Position numbers and translations under genes: made by a program. Below are positions 1 to 13,687 of a stretch of 32,443 nucleotides of DNA, one piece after another (the stretch's first letter is position 1; every line of letters starts with the position of its first letter). The notes below the pieces were generated by a model. The model saw only the letters and a program-made list of their open reading frames with translations, was not told where the DNA came from and made no database searches. The stretch is from Lachnospiraceae bacterium. Lineage in GTDB: Bacteria > Bacillota > Clostridia > Lachnospirales > Lachnospiraceae. The stretch lies in NCBI GenBank assembly GCA_017889125.1, contig JAGHER010000222.1, positions 1-32,443 on the forward strand, written 5' to 3'.

Positions 1-278
1 ATGTCTGGATTGGTTATGAAGCGGTGATTTTGGCTGGTGTATCCATCGGCGACGGAGCGATTATCGGCGCCCGCGCCCTGGTTACCAAGGACGTTCCTCC
101 CTACACCATTGTGGGCGGCGTTCCGGCAAGGGTTATCCGAAAACGTTTTGATCAGGAAATCATTGATACCCTCCTTCAGGTAAGGTGGTGGGACTGGCCA
201 AAAGCGCGCATTTCCCGGCATCTGGATGCCATACAGTCGGGAAATGCGCAGCTTCTTTTGCAAAACCAGGATAGTTAA
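1..278 (+). CDS. Hexapeptide-repeat O-acetyltransferase, C-terminal part (5' end outside window)
   Basis: The open frame is already running at the left edge (codons begin at base 3), so only the last 91 or so residues are visible. They show left-handed beta-helix hexapeptide repeats ([19 protein letters not shown], then [12 protein letters not shown]), followed by the [14 protein letters not shown] turn and a RWWDWP tail. That combination is typical of the CatB/Vat xenobiotic acetyltransferase branch, which moves an acetyl group from acetyl-CoA to a hydroxyl of a small molecule or antibiotic. The acceptor cannot be told from this fragment; the catalytic His would lie upstream. It converges with the isochorismatase remnant on the other strand. 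An ATG at 24 is in frame but sits inside the beta-helix, so it is not the real start. Confidence 0.85.
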   Translation, partial: VWIGYEAVILAGVSIGDGAIIGARALVTKDVPPYTIVGGVPARVIRKRFDQEIIDTLLQVRWWDWPKARISRHLDAIQSGNAQLLLQNQDS

Positions 279-345
279 TGAAAAGCGCCTGGCCTGATGC
301 CTTGGATCAGGGCGGGGATGTCTATCCTTTTGCCCATCCTTTTGC

Positions 346-914
346 CTATACCTCTTCCAAATCGGCTGTGTTAATCAGCGCATCCCTCTGCAGATACTGG
401 ATGGCCTTCAGGGCGTATTGATGGGCTTCCTTGCTGGAACCGGCCACAGCGTCTGTCACCACGCGAATATGGTAATCATGCTGGTGGGCATCCACCGCCG
501 TGTAATGAATGCACACATCGGTCAGGCCGCCGATCAGGTACAGCGTATCCACACGAAGGCCCTTCAGCAGGATCTCCAGATCAGTCCCAAAGAATGCGCT
601 GTACCTTCTCTTGGAAATCCGGTACTCTCCTTCCAGAGGGTAAGTCAGCCAGGCATAGTCGGTGTACGGAGAATTTTCCATGCAGTGGATTCCCTCGGAG
701 CCGTCCAGCTCCCGTCCGAAATCAACCATATCTGCCCGGTGCACTTCTTTAATCTGAATCACCGGAAGCTTCTTTGCCCGAAAATATCCAATACCCGCTT
801 TCCATTCCGTATGCATTCCCATCGGGGTTCCTGGATATTATCCTCCCGCAGTTCCTGAAAATCCTCCTGCTGGATATCAATCACAAGCAGGGCGCTGTTT
901 GGTTCAATGTTCAT
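346..914 (-). pseudogene. Isochorismatase-family cysteine hydrolase broken by a one-base frameshift
   Basis: Two overlapping frames together make one isochorismatase-like protein of about 189 residues. The first starts at ATG 914 behind AAGGAGG (MNIEPNSALLVIDIQQEDF, with the usual N-terminal catalytic Asp) and runs to ...RVLDIF, then goes out of frame and stops. The second frame picks up at ...FRAKKLPVIQIKEVHR and continues to a TAG at 346. It contains the Lys region (SKRRYSAFFGT) and the nucleophile motif GGLTDVCIHYTAVDA. One missing base near 779-785 (TTTTCGGG where TTTTCCGGG would restore the frame) explains the break. All three catalytic elements (Asp, Lys, Cys) survive, so the lesion is recent or a sequencing error. 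The ATG lies 13 bp after the cysK stop, so the two are probably co-transcribed. Substrate unknown. Confidence 0.82.
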
Positions 915-927
915 TTTGCAGTCCTCC

Positions 928-1860
928 TTACTCCGCAAACATCGGCGTGGAAAGATACCGCTCTCCAGAATCCGGGAGAAGGGCCACGATGGTCTTCCCC
1001 TGGTTTTCCGGCTGGCGGGCAAGCTCTAACGCTGCCCAGAGGGCCGCGCCGGAGGAAATTCCGGTGAGAATGCCTTCCATCTGTACTAACTGCCTTCCTG
1101 CGCGGTAGGCGTCCTCCTCGGTTACCGTGATAATCTGGTCATAGACAGAGGTGTCCAGCGCCTTGGGGACGAAGCCTGCGCCGATGCCCATCAGGCCGTG
1201 GGCCCCGGCTTTTCCGCCGGAAAGGACGGGTGAGGAGGCAGGCTCTACGGCCACGATGCGCACATTCGGATTCTTCTCCTTAAGGAACCGGCCTGTGCCG
1301 GATATGGTTCCGCCGGTTCCCACGCCTGCCACGAAAATATCCACCTTGCCATCTGTATCCTCCCAAATCTCCGGGCCGGTGGCGGCGTAATGGGCTGCCG
1401 GATTGGCAGGATTTTCAAACTGCCCGGCAATAAAGCTTCCGGGAATCTGCGCAGCCAGCTCCTCTGCCTTCTGGATGGCTCCGGCCATCCCCTTAGAACC
1501 GTCCGTGAGTACCAGCTCTGCCCCGTATGCCTTCATCAGAAGGCGCCTCTCCTTGCTCATGTTTTCCGGCATGACGATAATGGTGCGGTAGCCCATGGGA
1601 ACAGCTACGGCAGCCAGACCGATGCCGGTATTTCCGGATGTGGGCTCGATGATGACCGAACACTCCTTTAACACACCGCGCTTTACGGCATCCCGGATGA
1701 TGGACAGAGCCACCCGGTCCTTTGCAGAGCCTGCGGGATTGCGAAACTCCAGCTTTGCCAGAAGTCTGGCATTGAGATCCAGCTTCTTTTCCATACGGCC
1801 CAGCTCCAGAAGGGGCGTCCTGCCGATTAATTCCTCCATCGATGCGTAAATTCTGCTCAT
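928..1860 (-). CDS. cysK: Cysteine synthase (O-acetylserine sulfhydrylase), PLP enzyme
   Basis: 310 residues, the usual length for CysK. It condenses O-acetyl-L-serine with sulfide to give L-cysteine in the cytoplasm. Visible signatures: the PLP lysine in NPAGSAKDR (Lys47), the substrate-binding loop PTSGNTG (73-79), the phosphate-binding GTGGT (181-185), ISSGAA (268-273) and the C-terminal PDSGERYLST. These distinguish it from cystathionine beta-synthase, which is longer, and from threonine synthase. The ATG at 1860 is preceded by AAAAGGAGGCAGGAT. A consensus promoter lies about 170 bp upstream with a long leader holding a strong hairpin, which suggests regulation by premature termination or mRNA structure. 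A frameshifted isochorismatase gene follows 13 bp downstream. Confidence 0.95.
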   Translation of the reverse strand: MSRIYASMEELIGRTPLLELGRMEKKLDLNARLLAKLEFRNPAGSAKDRVALSIIRDAVKRGVLKECSVIIEPTSGNTGIGLAAVAVPMGYRTIIVMPENMSKERRLLMKAYGAELVLTDGSKGMAGAIQKAEELAAQIPGSFIAGQFENPANPAAHYAATGPEIWEDTDGKVDIFVAGVGTGGTISGTGRFLKEKNPNVRIVAVEPASSPVLSGGKAGAHGLMGIGAGFVPKALDTSVYDQIITVTEEDAYRAGRQLVQMEGILTGISSGAALWAALELARQPENQGKTIVALLPDSGERYLSTPMFAE

Positions 1861-1955
1861 ATCCTGCCTCCTTTTCGTCTGCCAACGAAATAAATGCTCT
1901 GCCTTTCAGCTGTACAGCCAAAACCAGCCATATTTCCGCGCTGATTGCAAATCCA

Positions 1956-1997
1956 AAACCAGGCCCGCTTGGAACACTGTCTTCCCGGGCCTGGTTT
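1956..1997 (-). terminator. Stem-loop in the cysK leader (candidate attenuator)
   Basis: A perfect 12-bp stem (AAACCAGGCCCG pairing with CGGGCCTGGTTT) with an 18-base loop lies between the promoter and cysK. On the minus strand it ends in TTTT before GGATTTG, a weak U-tract, so partial termination is possible. I see no T-box consensus and no SAM-I riboswitch core around it. Confidence 0.5.
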
Positions 1998-2029
1998 CGT
2001 CTTATGGCTGACGATCCTTCTTTCTTCGG

Positions 2030-2058
2030 ATTATAGCCATTCGCTATGCTGTTGTCAA
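2030..2058 (-). promoter_or_regulatory. Sigma-A promoter of cysK
   Basis: Perfect consensus on the minus strand: -35 TTGACA at 2053-2058, a 17-bp spacer and -10 TATAAT at 2030-2035. Predicted start near 2023, giving a leader of about 160 nt before cysK. Confidence 0.9.
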
Positions 2059-2081
2059 TCGTTTCCCTCAGGTAAAGTTAC

Positions 2082-2128
2082 GCTGTCCGGTGCTGTCCTA
2101 AAGTCTTCTCTAAGTCTTTACTAGTCTT
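2082..2128. repeat. Helically phased short direct repeats upstream of the cysK promoter
   Basis: GCTGTCC occurs at 2082-2088 and 2092-2098. AAGTCTT occurs at 2101-2107 and 2112-2118, with TAGTCTT at 2122-2128. The 10-11 bp spacing puts them on one face of the helix, roughly 60-105 bp upstream of the predicted cysK start, a place where activators often bind. The rest of the non-coding stretch 2129-2300 holds nothing else I can identify. Confidence 0.35.
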
Positions 2129-2300
2129 ACGAAAAACAGCTTACTGCAATTTTTTTTACTGAAGGCCATCGCCTCCGCAGTAGGTGCAGGGCGCCTGACC
2201 GATTCCGCTGCAGAAAGGGATCCTGAAACTTTTTTCCGTCATAGGGAAAGCTGTGCATGTTTTCCCTGTAAAAGCAAAGAAGGAACTCACGCACTTCCCG

Positions 2301-2360
2301 AAAAAGCAAAAAGCAAGCGGAACCCACGGCCCATTTTCCTGCCGTCTCGTTCTGCTTGCT
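2301..2360 (-). terminator. Rho-independent terminator of the LacI-family gene
   Basis: The stem AGCAAGCAGAAC/GTTCCGCTTGCT (one mismatch) has an inner ACGGC/GCCGT pairing and is followed on the minus strand by TTTTTGCTTTTTCGG. It lies about 70 bp downstream of the LacI-family stop codon. Confidence 0.75.
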
Positions 2361-2427
2361 CTTCTTACTTCTATGTCTGCATTAAGATTTTCCAGGCCTT
2401 TTATCCGGATTTTCTCCCCCAGCCTTC

Positions 2428-3576
<1,149 letters not shown>

Positions 3577-3579
3577 CTA

Positions 3580-3629
3580 GTACTGTTCATGCCTGACATT
3601 TTCACTTGCTGAAAATGCCAGACCAGTAC
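3580..3629 (-). other. Long stem-loop between the M42 peptidase gene and the LacI-family gene
   Basis: GTACTG pairs with CAGTAC on the outside, and CTGGCATTTTC pairs with GAAAATGTCAG inside with a 7-base loop (core 3593-3621). It lies about 40-90 bp after the M42 stop codon. There is no T-run, so it is more likely a 3'-end stabiliser or a factor-dependent stop than a classical terminator. Confidence 0.5.
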
Positions 3630-3671
3630 CTGAAAAGTGGCCAAAGAATCCAGCGTGAACTGTAACATCAA

Positions 3672-4691
3672 CTATTCAAAGGGATATCCTGCAAGAAACC
3701 GGGCAATCAGCTGGATACTGTTTTCCACATCGCTCTCATCTGCCACCTCACAGGGCATATGCATGTAGCGCAGGGGAAGGGATACCAGGACAATGGGCAC
3801 GCCCTGATTAGAAAAATGAATCTGGTCTCCATCGGTATAGCTCAGGCGCGAGGCCGACTCCCACTGGATGGGAATGCCTGCTTCCTCTGCGCATGCTGCC
3901 ATCTGCCTGTTCAGCTTTTTCATCACGATGGGGCTAAAGCAGAGCACCGGCCCTTTTCCCAGCTCCACCGTCCCAGATTCGGCCGGGTTCATGCCCAGGC
4001 AGTCGCTGGTATAGGTTACGTCCACCACGATGGCAAGGTTCGGAGAAATGCGGGAGCTTGTCCAGTAGGCGCCGTTTTTCGTCGTCTCCTCTCCCACAGT
4101 GGAGGCCGCGTACACCCCTGCCTTGCAGCCCATCTCCCGGGCCCGCTTAAATGCCTCCATAATCACATACACGCCCAGCCGGTCATCCAGCGCCCTGGCA
4201 GATAAACGGCCGTTTGCCAGCTGACGGATATGGGTATCCAGTACCAGAGGATCTCCTGGAGACACCAGGCGGCAGGCATCCTCCTTGTCCTTTGCGCCGA
4301 TGTCCACAAGGAAATCTGCGGGACAGAGATCTTCCTTCTTAAACAGCTTCCGGTCAGCCTCCACAACGCCGCTGATCACTCCGCCGACAGTCTGAATCAA
4401 TACCTGCTGCCCTGGATAAGTGCCGGGCACAATTCCGCCCCGGGCGATCACCTGGAGTCTTCCCTCATCGGTAATGTTAGAAACCATCAGCCCTATCTCA
4501 TCGGTGTGGGCGGAAAGCATAATCCGCACCGGGCTTTCCGGGTTCAGGACGCAGACCAGATCGTCCATCTCATCCCGCCGGATTTCATCGGCGTAGGGCG
4601 CCATCTCGTGCTCGGTCACCTGCTGGATCTGCTCTTCATACCCGGACACGGAAATACTTCCCAGCAGCGCCTCCAAAAAACCTCGGTTCAT
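3672..4691 (-). CDS. M42-family metallo-aminopeptidase (glutamyl aminopeptidase/TET-like; often annotated as endoglucanase M)
   Basis: 339 residues, normal for M42 enzymes, which form large cytoplasmic shells that trim peptides using two metal ions. Metal and catalytic residues are visible: AHTDEIG (His62, Asp64), ALDDR (Asp169/170), TVGEETT (Glu201/202), VVDVT (Asp224) and RYMHMP (His311). The catalytic pair reads GEE rather than the more usual QEE. The ATG follows the pgmB stop directly (TAAATG), with GGTGGAG inside the end of pgmB as the ribosome site, so translation is coupled. Some relatives were once called cellulases; the residues seen here argue for a peptidase. Its place at the end of a sugar operon is odd, and its role there is unknown. 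Confidence 0.88.
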   Translation of the reverse strand: MNRGFLEALLGSISVSGYEEQIQQVTEHEMAPYADEIRRDEMDDLVCVLNPESPVRIMLSAHTDEIGLMVSNITDEGRLQVIARGGIVPGTYPGQQVLIQTVGGVISGVVEADRKLFKKEDLCPADFLVDIGAKDKEDACRLVSPGDPLVLDTHIRQLANGRLSARALDDRLGVYVIMEAFKRAREMGCKAGVYAASTVGEETTKNGAYWTSSRISPNLAIVVDVTYTSDCLGMNPAESGTVELGKGPVLCFSPIVMKKLNRQMAACAEEAGIPIQWESASRLSYTDGDQIHFSNQGVPIVLVSLPLRYMHMPCEVADESDVENSIQLIARFLAGYPFE

Positions 4692-5384
4692 TTACTCCAC
4701 CACCTTCAAGAGATCGGAAAAGCTTTCCAGACAGTAAACCTTGTGGCCCAGCGCCGCGACAGTGCCATCTGCAGCCACACTAGACACACCACCGCCAGCC
4801 ACCATACTGGCCGCGTCCCCAATGGCCGCGCAGTCCATTCCTCCGGCGGCAGCTGCCTTGACGCCAGCTTCGGCATCCTCCACCACCAGGCAGCCTGCCG
4901 GGTCTTCATCCAGATACTCGGCAGCCTTTAAAAAAACCTCCGGATCGGGCTTGGAGCGGGTGATATTGTTGCCGTCGGAAACGGCATCAAAATACTCGCC
5001 CAGGCCCAGCTGCTTCAGGATAAATCCGGCATTTTTGCTGGATGAGCCGACGGCCAGCTTAAGACCCCTCTCTCTTAAGGCATCCAGCGTCTCCTTCACC
5101 TCCTGGGAAAGGTCGGCTGTACTCATCTGCTTCAGCAGTTCTTTATAAATATCATTTTTCTTCTCTGCATATGCCATCCGCTCCTCCTGGCTCATTTCGC
5201 CCTCGTAGCGCTCCAGGATGATGGAAAAACTTTCCATGCGGCTTACACCCCGCAGTCGGTTATTGATGGTCTCATCGAAATAAATCCCCAGCTCATCGGC
5301 CACCGCCTTCCATGCCTGGTAATGGTACTGGTCGGTATGGCAGAGCACGCCGTCCAGATCAAAGATTACTGCCCTGTATTTCAT
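4692..5384 (-). CDS. pgmB: Beta-phosphoglucomutase, HAD superfamily
   Basis: 230 residues. It interconverts beta-D-glucose 1-phosphate and glucose 6-phosphate. The DLDGV motif (nucleophile Asp9, acid/base Asp11), the cap motif GVSRMES, the SSSKNA loop and KPDPEVFL plus VVEDAEAGV (Mg-binding) match PgmB closely. I take ATG 5384 because GGAGGAAGGAAG lies just upstream; an in-frame ATG at 5405 would place that ribosome site inside the gene. The 5' end overlaps the EamA gene by 26 bp. It belongs with the GH65 phosphorylase two genes upstream, whose product (beta-glucose 1-phosphate, if the enzyme inverts as GH65 members do) is its substrate. The stretch AAAGGMDCAAIGDAASMVAGGG near the C-terminus is alanine/glycine-rich but in the expected place. 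Confidence 0.93.
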   Translation of the reverse strand: MKYRAVIFDLDGVLCHTDQYHYQAWKAVADELGIYFDETINNRLRGVSRMESFSIILERYEGEMSQEERMAYAEKKNDIYKELLKQMSTADLSQEVKETLDALRERGLKLAVGSSSKNAGFILKQLGLGEYFDAVSDGNNITRSKPDPEVFLKAAEYLDEDPAGCLVVEDAEAGVKAAAAGGMDCAAIGDAASMVAGGGVSSVAADGTVAALGHKVYCLESFSDLLKVVE

Positions 5385-6243
5385 GGCTTCCTTCCTCCGT
5401 TTCACTCAGATTGGAGATAATCACCGCCGCCAGGATGATGGCGCATCCCGCCACCATCCGCGGCGTAATTACCTCATGCAGGATCACAATGGAGAACAGC
5501 GTCCCAAACACCGACTCCATGGATAAAATAATGGCTGCCTTCGTCTCATCCACGTATTTCTGGCAGGCTGTCTGAAGCAGGTAGCAGATGGTGGTGCTGA
5601 CCACACCCAGGTAAAGCACGCTGAGCCATCCCTGGGCGGTGACGGCAAAGGTAGTCTGCCCGCTGATCAAAAGGCTTGCGGCAGACAGGACAAATGCCGT
5701 GGCCATCTGCACGAAATTCAAAACCGTGGCCCTGTAGCGCTTCACAAATTCACTGGTGAAAAAGATCTGGAAGGCAAAGCCTACTGCACACAGCAGAGTA
5801 AGGCCATCCCCCAGCCCCAGGGATAAATCTCCGTTTAAGGACAGCAGGGCCACGCCGAACACCGACATAACCGCTCCCAAAATCCCCTTTGGCCCAATCC
5901 GCTTTTTCAGGATCACAAAGGCGATAAAGGGCACGATGACCACATTTAAGGCAGTCAGGAAGGCATTCTTCGACGGCGTCGTATACTGGAGGCCGATAAT
6001 CTGCAGAGAAAAGGCGGCATACAGGGCGATCCCCATCAAAATACCGGCACGGGCCTCCTCCCATTCAACTCCCTTAAGAGAGCCTGCGCTGATTATGCCC
6101 ATCAGGACAGCTGCCAGAAAGAAACGTACCGTCATAATCTGAAAGGGCTGCATGCTTCCTAACGCCATATCGCTGGCCACAAACCCGCCTCCCCATATGA
6201 CCGTTACCAGAATAAGACCGGCCACCGCAAGCCACTTTTTCAT
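5359..6243 (-). CDS. EamA/DMT-family membrane transporter (RhaT/YdcZ-like)
   Basis: About 294 residues with some ten hydrophobic segments arranged as two EamA repeats; the first begins VTVIWGGGFVASDMALG and the end of each repeat carries the usual short loop and helix (GLQYTTPSKNAFLTALNV; LSMESVFGTLFSIVILHE). Members export or import amino acids, nucleotide-sugars or small metabolites; the substrate cannot be read from sequence. GGGAGG lies 8 bases before ATG 6243 but only 2 before ATG 6249, so 6243 is preferred. It lies 47 bp after the GH65 gene and overlaps pgmB, so it is inside the operon between two enzymes of one pathway, which hints at efflux of a by-product or uptake of a related sugar. 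Confidence 0.85.
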   Translation of the reverse strand: MKKWLAVAGLILVTVIWGGGFVASDMALGSMQPFQIMTVRFFLAAVLMGIISAGSLKGVEWEEARAGILMGIALYAAFSLQIIGLQYTTPSKNAFLTALNVVIVPFIAFVILKKRIGPKGILGAVMSVFGVALLSLNGDLSLGLGDGLTLLCAVGFAFQIFFTSEFVKRYRATVLNFVQMATAFVLSAASLLISGQTTFAVTAQGWLSVLYLGVVSTTICYLLQTACQKYVDETKAAIILSMESVFGTLFSIVILHEVITPRMVAGCAIILAAVIISNLSETEEGSHEIQGSNL

Positions 6244-6290
6244 GAACATATCCTCCCGCTTATCGTTCTGTTTCGCTTATGCTGTTTCAC

Positions 6291-8606
6291 TTATATCTCC
6301 GTCTCAATCCCGTTAATATTCACCTTCATATGCTTCCCGGAAAGAAGCTTTGCCTCCACCTGATTGTCCGGCGTCACCGTAAAGGAAATCCAGGAACCAA
6401 GATAATGGAGACGGAAGGTCAGGCTCTTCCACTGCTCAGGCATATTGGGCCGGATGTGAAGGATGCCGTCCTCCCCGGCAGACACCCCGGCAAAGCCGAA
6501 GATCACCGTCTGCCACACGCCGCCGGTATTGGCCGCATGGATGCCCTCTCTGGTATTCTTCTGCAGGTTCAGCAGGTCAATCATGGCCGCCCGGCGCAGA
6601 TAGCGGTAGGCCTTTGAATCGTCTCCCACCTTAAGCCCCATCACCGAATAAATGCTTGGACTTAAGGATGAGCCGTGAAGGGTACGCTTCTCGTAGTAGC
6701 TGTAGTTTCTCCGAATGGTTTCCGGGGCAAATTCCTCCCCCAGAAGATGGAGAAGCATCACCACGTCTGCCTGCTTGATGATCTGGGTCTGGCTCCGCTT
6801 CAGCTGCTCCAGCGCCTTGGGCCGTATGGGCCAGTCATTTTCATCATATTCCTCAATGACCACATCGGCCAGGTCAAAGTATCCCTCAAACTGCTCCAGA
6901 AGATCGCTGCCTTCTTTCCTGGGAAGGTAAATCTTCTGCTGTACCTGATCCCATTTTTCCATTTCTTTCCCGGTAAGGCCGGTCTTTTCCAGAAGGGCCT
7001 GATACTCCTCGGGATAGCCGGAGGCCATGTCCTGAATCAGGGAAAGGACGTAGCGCAGGTTCCATCTGGCCAGATAATTGGTGTAGAGATTATTGTTTAC
7101 CGGTTCATGCCACTCATCAGGCCCGGTCACCTGGCGGATCTCATACCGGTCTTTCTCGGCTACATATTCACAGCGGCTTGCCCAGAATCTGGCGGTCTCC
7201 GTCAAGATCCCCGCCCCCTTGTGCAGAAGGAAATCCATATCCTTCGTGATCTTCACGTAATCGTAGATTCCGTAGGCCACAGCCGCCGTCACATGGTGCT
7301 CATACACGGCCACATAGCAGCGGTAGCAGGTGCCGTCCGGCTCGATGGTCCAGTCCGGGCACTGCTCCGTGCCGTCATCTGCCGACTCCCAGGGATACTG
7401 GGCCCCCTGATATCCGTTCTTTTTCGCATTGGCCCTGGCCGCATCCAGCAGATGATAGCGATAGGTTTCCAGATTCCTGGCAGTCTCCGGAAATACCCAG
7501 GCAAAGAAGGGCAGCATAAACAGCTCCGTATCCCAGAAGGCATGGCCGCCGTACTCCTCTCCCGTGAGAAGCTTTGCCCCCACATTTACCCGGTCGTCCC
7601 GCTCGTTTCCAGTACTCATCAGGTGGAACAGATTAAACCGAACCGCCCGGTCAAGCTCGAAATCTCCCTCAATCCGGATATCGGCAGATTCCCACATGGC
7701 CGCGTATACTGCAGCGTGGGCATCCAGCTCGGCATCAAAACCATCCTCCACAAAACGGTCGATTTCTTCCTTTACCTGCACATGAAGTGCATACCGGGGG
7801 CATTCTCTCTCGGTATACATGGACACGTACTTCACCAGCTCCACGCACTCTCCCTGCTTCGCCGTAAAGTCGGCAAATTCCACTGCCTGCTCGCCGAAGG
7901 CGCTTACTGCACGGTTCTTTAAGGCCGGTTCGCCGTCCTGGTAAGCCTCCACCCGGCAGCCAACACCCACATGGAGGTCATTGTCCCTGGTGGCAGCTTC
8001 CATATAGATGCCGTCCTCATCCAGCTTCTCATTTGCCGTAATGCGGGTATGCTTTACCTTAAAGCGGGGCGCGTCATAGAAGTTGATAATGCTTCCGTCG
8101 ATTATGCTTTCCACCTCGATAAGGCCGCTGTAATTTAACGGCGTCACGTAAAGCCGGATTCCCATACGATGGACATGGCTGCGGCTCACAAACCGTATGC
8201 CTTCCACCAGCGTCTCCCTGCCTTTTCTGTCCTTCAGCCGCAGGCGTTTCACTAACGCCGCCCTCTTCATATCCAGGGCACGGGAGTATTCCAGGATCTG
8301 GCAGTTCTCTACGCCGATCAGCTCTTTCTCTACATACAGGCGGATTCCCAGCCAGTTAGGGAGAGCTGCCAGCTCCCGCATAAAGGTCTCCGATTTGTCA
8401 AATACCCCGTTGATGTACAGGTAGGGAAGAGATGTTTTCATCCCCTCCTCATGACTTCCCCGAATTCCCAGATACCCGTTGGACAGAGCAAACAGGCTTT
8501 CAAATTTAAGATTTTCCTCCGGCTCGTAGGCCTCCTCCAAAATCAGCCAGTCATCTGTGGGAAGCTGGCTTCTCAGCTTTTCTGAAAAACGATCCCGAAT
8601 CATCAT
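6291..8606 (-). CDS. Glycoside hydrolase family 65 disaccharide phosphorylase (maltose/kojibiose/nigerose phosphorylase type)
   Basis: 771 residues, standard for GH65. It phosphorolyses an alpha-linked glucoside with inversion, giving beta-D-glucose 1-phosphate plus the released sugar, in the cytoplasm (no signal peptide). Features: N-terminal beta-sandwich (about 1-280, with LSNGYLGIRG), then an (alpha/alpha)6 barrel with GHAFWDTELFMLP (355-366), YQGAQYPWES, TGPDEWHE with the general acid Glu498, IIKQADVV (Lys612-Gln613) and the phosphate-binding HGSSLSPS (645-652). ATG 8606 lies 9 bases after AAGGAG. PgmB in the same operon fits a beta-G1P product. Which linkage is cleaved is set by a loop I cannot interpret with certainty. 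A hairpin and a 23-bp tandem repeat separate it from lacZ upstream. Confidence 0.93.
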   Translation of the reverse strand: MMIRDRFSEKLRSQLPTDDWLILEEAYEPEENLKFESLFALSNGYLGIRGSHEEGMKTSLPYLYINGVFDKSETFMRELAALPNWLGIRLYVEKELIGVENCQILEYSRALDMKRAALVKRLRLKDRKGRETLVEGIRFVSRSHVHRMGIRLYVTPLNYSGLIEVESIIDGSIINFYDAPRFKVKHTRITANEKLDEDGIYMEAATRDNDLHVGVGCRVEAYQDGEPALKNRAVSAFGEQAVEFADFTAKQGECVELVKYVSMYTERECPRYALHVQVKEEIDRFVEDGFDAELDAHAAVYAAMWESADIRIEGDFELDRAVRFNLFHLMSTGNERDDRVNVGAKLLTGEEYGGHAFWDTELFMLPFFAWVFPETARNLETYRYHLLDAARANAKKNGYQGAQYPWESADDGTEQCPDWTIEPDGTCYRCYVAVYEHHVTAAVAYGIYDYVKITKDMDFLLHKGAGILTETARFWASRCEYVAEKDRYEIRQVTGPDEWHEPVNNNLYTNYLARWNLRYVLSLIQDMASGYPEEYQALLEKTGLTGKEMEKWDQVQQKIYLPRKEGSDLLEQFEGYFDLADVVIEEYDENDWPIRPKALEQLKRSQTQIIKQADVVMLLHLLGEEFAPETIRRNYSYYEKRTLHGSSLSPSIYSVMGLKVGDDSKAYRYLRRAAMIDLLNLQKNTREGIHAANTGGVWQTVIFGFAGVSAGEDGILHIRPNMPEQWKSLTFRLHYLGSWISFTVTPDNQVEAKLLSGKHMKVNINGIETEI

Positions 8607-8645
8607 TTCCCGCGGCTCCTTTTCTCAACGTCTTATTCTTCATTA

Positions 8646-8671
8646 GGGAAACGCCGGTTAAGGCGTTTCCC
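8646..8671 (-). other. Intercistronic hairpin between lacZ and the GH65 gene
   Basis: Perfect 10-bp stem GGGAAACGCC/GGCGTTTCCC with a 6-base loop. No T-run follows on the minus strand (TAATGAAGAA), so it probably tunes mRNA decay or relative expression rather than ending transcription. Confidence 0.55.
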
Positions 8672-8690
8672 ATGCTCATATATCTTTAGT

Positions 8691-12736
<4,046 letters not shown>

Positions 12737-12740
<4 letters not shown>

Positions 12741-13669
12741 GCTTCTTTCCCTCCCTTTCTTTTCTTCTTGGCCCCGCTGTTTTTGGCTTCCGTCTCATAA
12801 AATACCCATGCAGAGGAGGAGCGGAATACCAGTGCGGTGAGCAGAAGGATAATGATAAACATCACCCAGGCATTGGCGCTGGCGTAGCCCATCTTGTGGT
12901 GCTTAAATGCATTGTTGTAGGTGTAAAGCCCGTAGAAATAAGTGGAATTCAGCGGACCGCCGCCGGTAAGCAGCATAACCAGGGTCACCTGCTGGAAGGA
13001 GCTGATGATCGAGGTAATCAGGTTAAAGAGTATGGTGGGCGTAATCATCGGCAGGGTAATGCTGAAAAACTGCTTCGATACGCTGGCCCCGTCTAAGGAT
13101 GCCGCCTCATAGATGTCGATGGAAATATTCTTGATGTCCGTATAGAAAATCAGCATCATGGTTCCCACGCCGAAGGCACTGGCAAGGATAACGGCCATCA
13201 GCGCCCAGGCAGGGTCTACCAGCCATCTTGGGCCCTCAATGCCCAGAAGGGAAAGCAGGTAGTTTAAAATACCGTAATCGCTGTTCAGGATCCAGCCCCA
13301 GATGATGGATACCGCTACGCCGGAAATAACTGCCGGGATGTAGAAGATCGTCCGGTAAACCTTCACGCCTCGCACCGGCTGGGTGATCAGCATGGCCAGG
13401 AACAATGCGATAATCATATTCAGCGGAACGAAGATCGCTGCATACTTTAAGCTGATAACCAGGGATTTCCTGAACTGATCGTCTTCAGTAAACATCTCAA
13501 TGTAGTTTCCCAGTCCGATAAATTTCGGATCTGCAGTCAGCGGCCAGTCAAAAAAGCTCATAATTAGGGAAAAGATCAGCGGGCCGATGGTAAATACCAG
13601 GAAACCGATGACCCACGGCAAAATAAAGAAATACGGTGTTGCCGTCCTGAAAAATTTCTTTCGGTTCAT
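12737..13669 (-). CDS. Sugar ABC transporter permease, MalF/UgpA type
   Basis: 310 residues with a first membrane helix at about 11-35 (TPYFFILPWVIGFLVFTIGP), five or so further helices and the EAA-like loop YEAASLDGASVSKQFFSITL. This is the partner of the GTG-started permease that follows it. ATG 13669 has AGGAGAGG upstream. It lies 18 bp after the stop of the sugar-binding lipoprotein gene, without a hairpin between them, unlike the second ABC cluster in this window. The C-terminal tail (KKKRKGG) is strongly basic and should face the cytoplasm. Confidence 0.93.
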
Positions 13670-13687
13670 ACAAATCCTCTCCTTCTC

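Noticed and set aside
293-311. Terminator between the acetyltransferase and the isochorismatase remnant
   Set aside because: Only a 6-bp stem (CCTGAT/ATCAGG) without a clear T-run on either strand.
1861-2030. T-box or SAM riboswitch in the cysK leader
   Set aside because: The leader is short for a T-box, and I find neither the AGGGTGGNACCGCG element nor a SAM-I core.
2127-2327. Minus-strand frame of 66 codons after the LacI-family gene
   Set aside because: It starts inside the LacI-family terminator and has no convincing ribosome site.
6675-7922. Long plus-strand open frame opposite the GH65 gene
   Set aside because: It has no ribosome site or recognisable domain and lies entirely opposite a well-conserved enzyme; GC-rich codons on the other strand leave it open by chance.
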